Shown: positions 43,173 through 43,489 of the stretch, piece after piece
Numbering within the stretch: the stretch's first letter is position 1
Layout: every line of letters begins with the position of its first letter
Assembly (NCBI GenBank): GCA_017440375.1
Contig: JAFSHK010000040.1
Coordinates: forward strand, 1-43,489
Origin: Lachnospiraceae bacterium
GTDB lineage: Bacteria > Bacillota > Clostridia > Lachnospirales > Lachnospiraceae
Direction: 5' to 3'
DNA length: 43,489 nucleotides
Program-made: the position numbers and the translations under genes
Notes under the pieces: model-generated
Databases searched by the model: none
What the model was told of the DNA's origin: nothing
What the model saw: the letters and a program-made list of their open reading frames with translations, nothing else

Positions 43173-43219
43173 AGTACCATTTTTGAGGACATATGAGCCT
43201 TGGGGATGGTGCTTTTTTG
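43173..43219 (+). terminator. Terminator of tRNA-Lys
   Basis: AGTACCAT (43173-43180) pairs with ATGGTGCT (43206-43213, one G-T pair) and is followed by a run of T broken by one G. It begins seven bases after the tRNA. Confidence 0.75.
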
Positions 43220-43244
43220 TTTTATTTATTTTTTTATTTCTTAG

Positions 43245-43274
43245 TTGACATTTCATTTTTCAATGTTATATAAT
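43245..43274 (+). promoter_or_regulatory. Promoter of the Rpn-like gene at the right edge
   Basis: Perfect TTGACA (43245-43250) and perfect TATAAT (43269-43274) with an 18-base spacer. The leader to the TTG start codon would be about 148 bases and contains four hairpins (43281-43345). Confidence 0.75.
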
Positions 43275-43280
43275 GAATCC

Positions 43281-43345
43281 ACTCTATTCAGAGTAATTCT
43301 ATTTAGAATCATGCACACTTCGTGCAATATAGCAAATTCGCTATA
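43281..43345 (+). repeat. Ladder of four small hairpins in the Rpn leader
   Basis: Four perfect inverted repeats stand one after another: ACTC/GAGT (43281-43294), ATTCTA/TAGAAT (43296-43309), TGCAC/GTGCA (43312-43326) and TATAGC/GCTATA (43328-43345). Arms are 4 to 6 bp and gaps between hairpins are one or two bases. They fill the first part of the predicted leader. No function is known to me. Confidence 0.6.
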
Positions 43346-43428
43346 AGATTCCTAATAATCAGTTAAATTCATCAATGTATAGTTGTTATTTTGATAAACA
43401 TTATGTATAATATAGATAGGAGTACTTT

Positions 43429-43489
43429 TTGGAAAAAGAATACAAAAGTCTGAAATTTACGAATGACTTTATGTTTGCAAAAGTTATGC
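43429..43489 (+). CDS. Rpn-family PD-(D/E)XK nuclease / transposase-like protein, N-terminal fragment
   Basis: Only the first 20 codons are in the window: MEKEYKSLKFTNDFMFAKVM, cut by the right edge. LKFTNDFMFAKVM matches the start of the Rpn / PD-(D/E)XK nuclease family transposase proteins (typical form L-x-x-T-N-D-x-x-F-K-x-V), which are abundant and often multicopy in Lachnospiraceae. In E. coli, Rpn proteins promote RecA-independent recombination. The start is TTG 43429, six bases after AGGAG (43418-43422). The rest of the gene cannot be judged. Confidence 0.65.
   Translation, partial: MEKEYKSLKFTNDFMFAKVM

Noticed and set aside
43281-43345. CRISPR array
   Set aside because: The inverted repeats all differ in sequence, there are no direct repeats of equal length separated by spacers, and no cas genes are present.

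Overview
The window looks like a chromosomal segment of a motile, anaerobic, gut-type Lachnospiraceae (Clostridia; Roseburia, Agathobacter or Butyrivibrio relatives). The evidence is the low-GC, Gram-positive style (strong Shine-Dalgarno sites, lipoprotein lipoboxes, no outer-membrane secretin), a flagellin with FliS, DUF6240, DUF6171, DUF5702, DUF6382-FHA and BofA/YaaL proteins, a two-subunit class I fumarase, and an arabinan-degrading locus. The family is an inference from gene content; the genus is not determined. Most genes lie on the minus strand.

Layout, left to right. 1-590: non-coding, with two minus-strand promoters that seem to drive an rRNA operon lying left of the window, a pair of strong hairpins, and tRNA-Ser(GCT). 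767-5600: minus-strand housekeeping run (rhomboid protease, flavodoxin-SCP2 fusion, HIT protein, fumarase alpha and beta, PlsC acyltransferase). 5684-20570: an arabinan/arabino-oligosaccharide locus. It holds a GGDEF / degenerate-EAL / LamG protein, a CUT1 ABC importer (binding lipoprotein and two permeases, no ATPase), a small Cys-rich protein, an intracellular GH51, a secreted lipoprotein endo-arabinanase (GH43, Abn2-like) and an intracellular GH43_26-like exo-arabinofuranosidase. On the plus strand a chemoreceptor is followed 12 bases later by a second GH51, and then comes a convergent ArsR-type regulator with a beta-rich C-terminal domain. 20589-30720: an 11-gene Tad/Flp (type IVb) pilus operon with two prepilin peptidases. 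30756-31461: bofA and yaaL, divergently arranged. 31458-36276: FliS, flagellin and a giant DUF6240/FliK-like protein. 36295-41139: glycogen branching enzyme with a TPR / acidic / degenerate-AAA protein. 41158-43085: rsmA and tatD. 43041-43219: tRNA-Lys(CTT). 43245-43489: promoter, a ladder of four small hairpins, and the first 20 codons of an Rpn-type PD-(D/E)XK nuclease/transposase-like gene cut by the window edge.

How the genes work together. Arabinan would be cut outside the cell by the GH43 lipoprotein. Oligosaccharides would be bound by the lipoprotein and imported through the two permeases using an ATPase encoded elsewhere, then trimmed in the cytoplasm by GH43_26 and the two GH51 enzymes. 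Three signalling genes are embedded in the same locus: a chemoreceptor co-transcribed with a GH51, a c-di-GMP-type protein carrying a ConA/LamG-like domain, and an HTH regulator with a CBM-like domain. The regulator is tied to the transporter by a 16-bp repeat with 20-bp phasing (TTTTAGMTTTWTTTAA) found both at its own promoter and directly upstream of the binding-protein promoter. This candidate nutrient-sensing/motility regulon is the most interesting part of the window.

No CRISPR array, insertion sequence or complete prophage was seen. All family calls are by reading motifs and sequence; no database search was possible.
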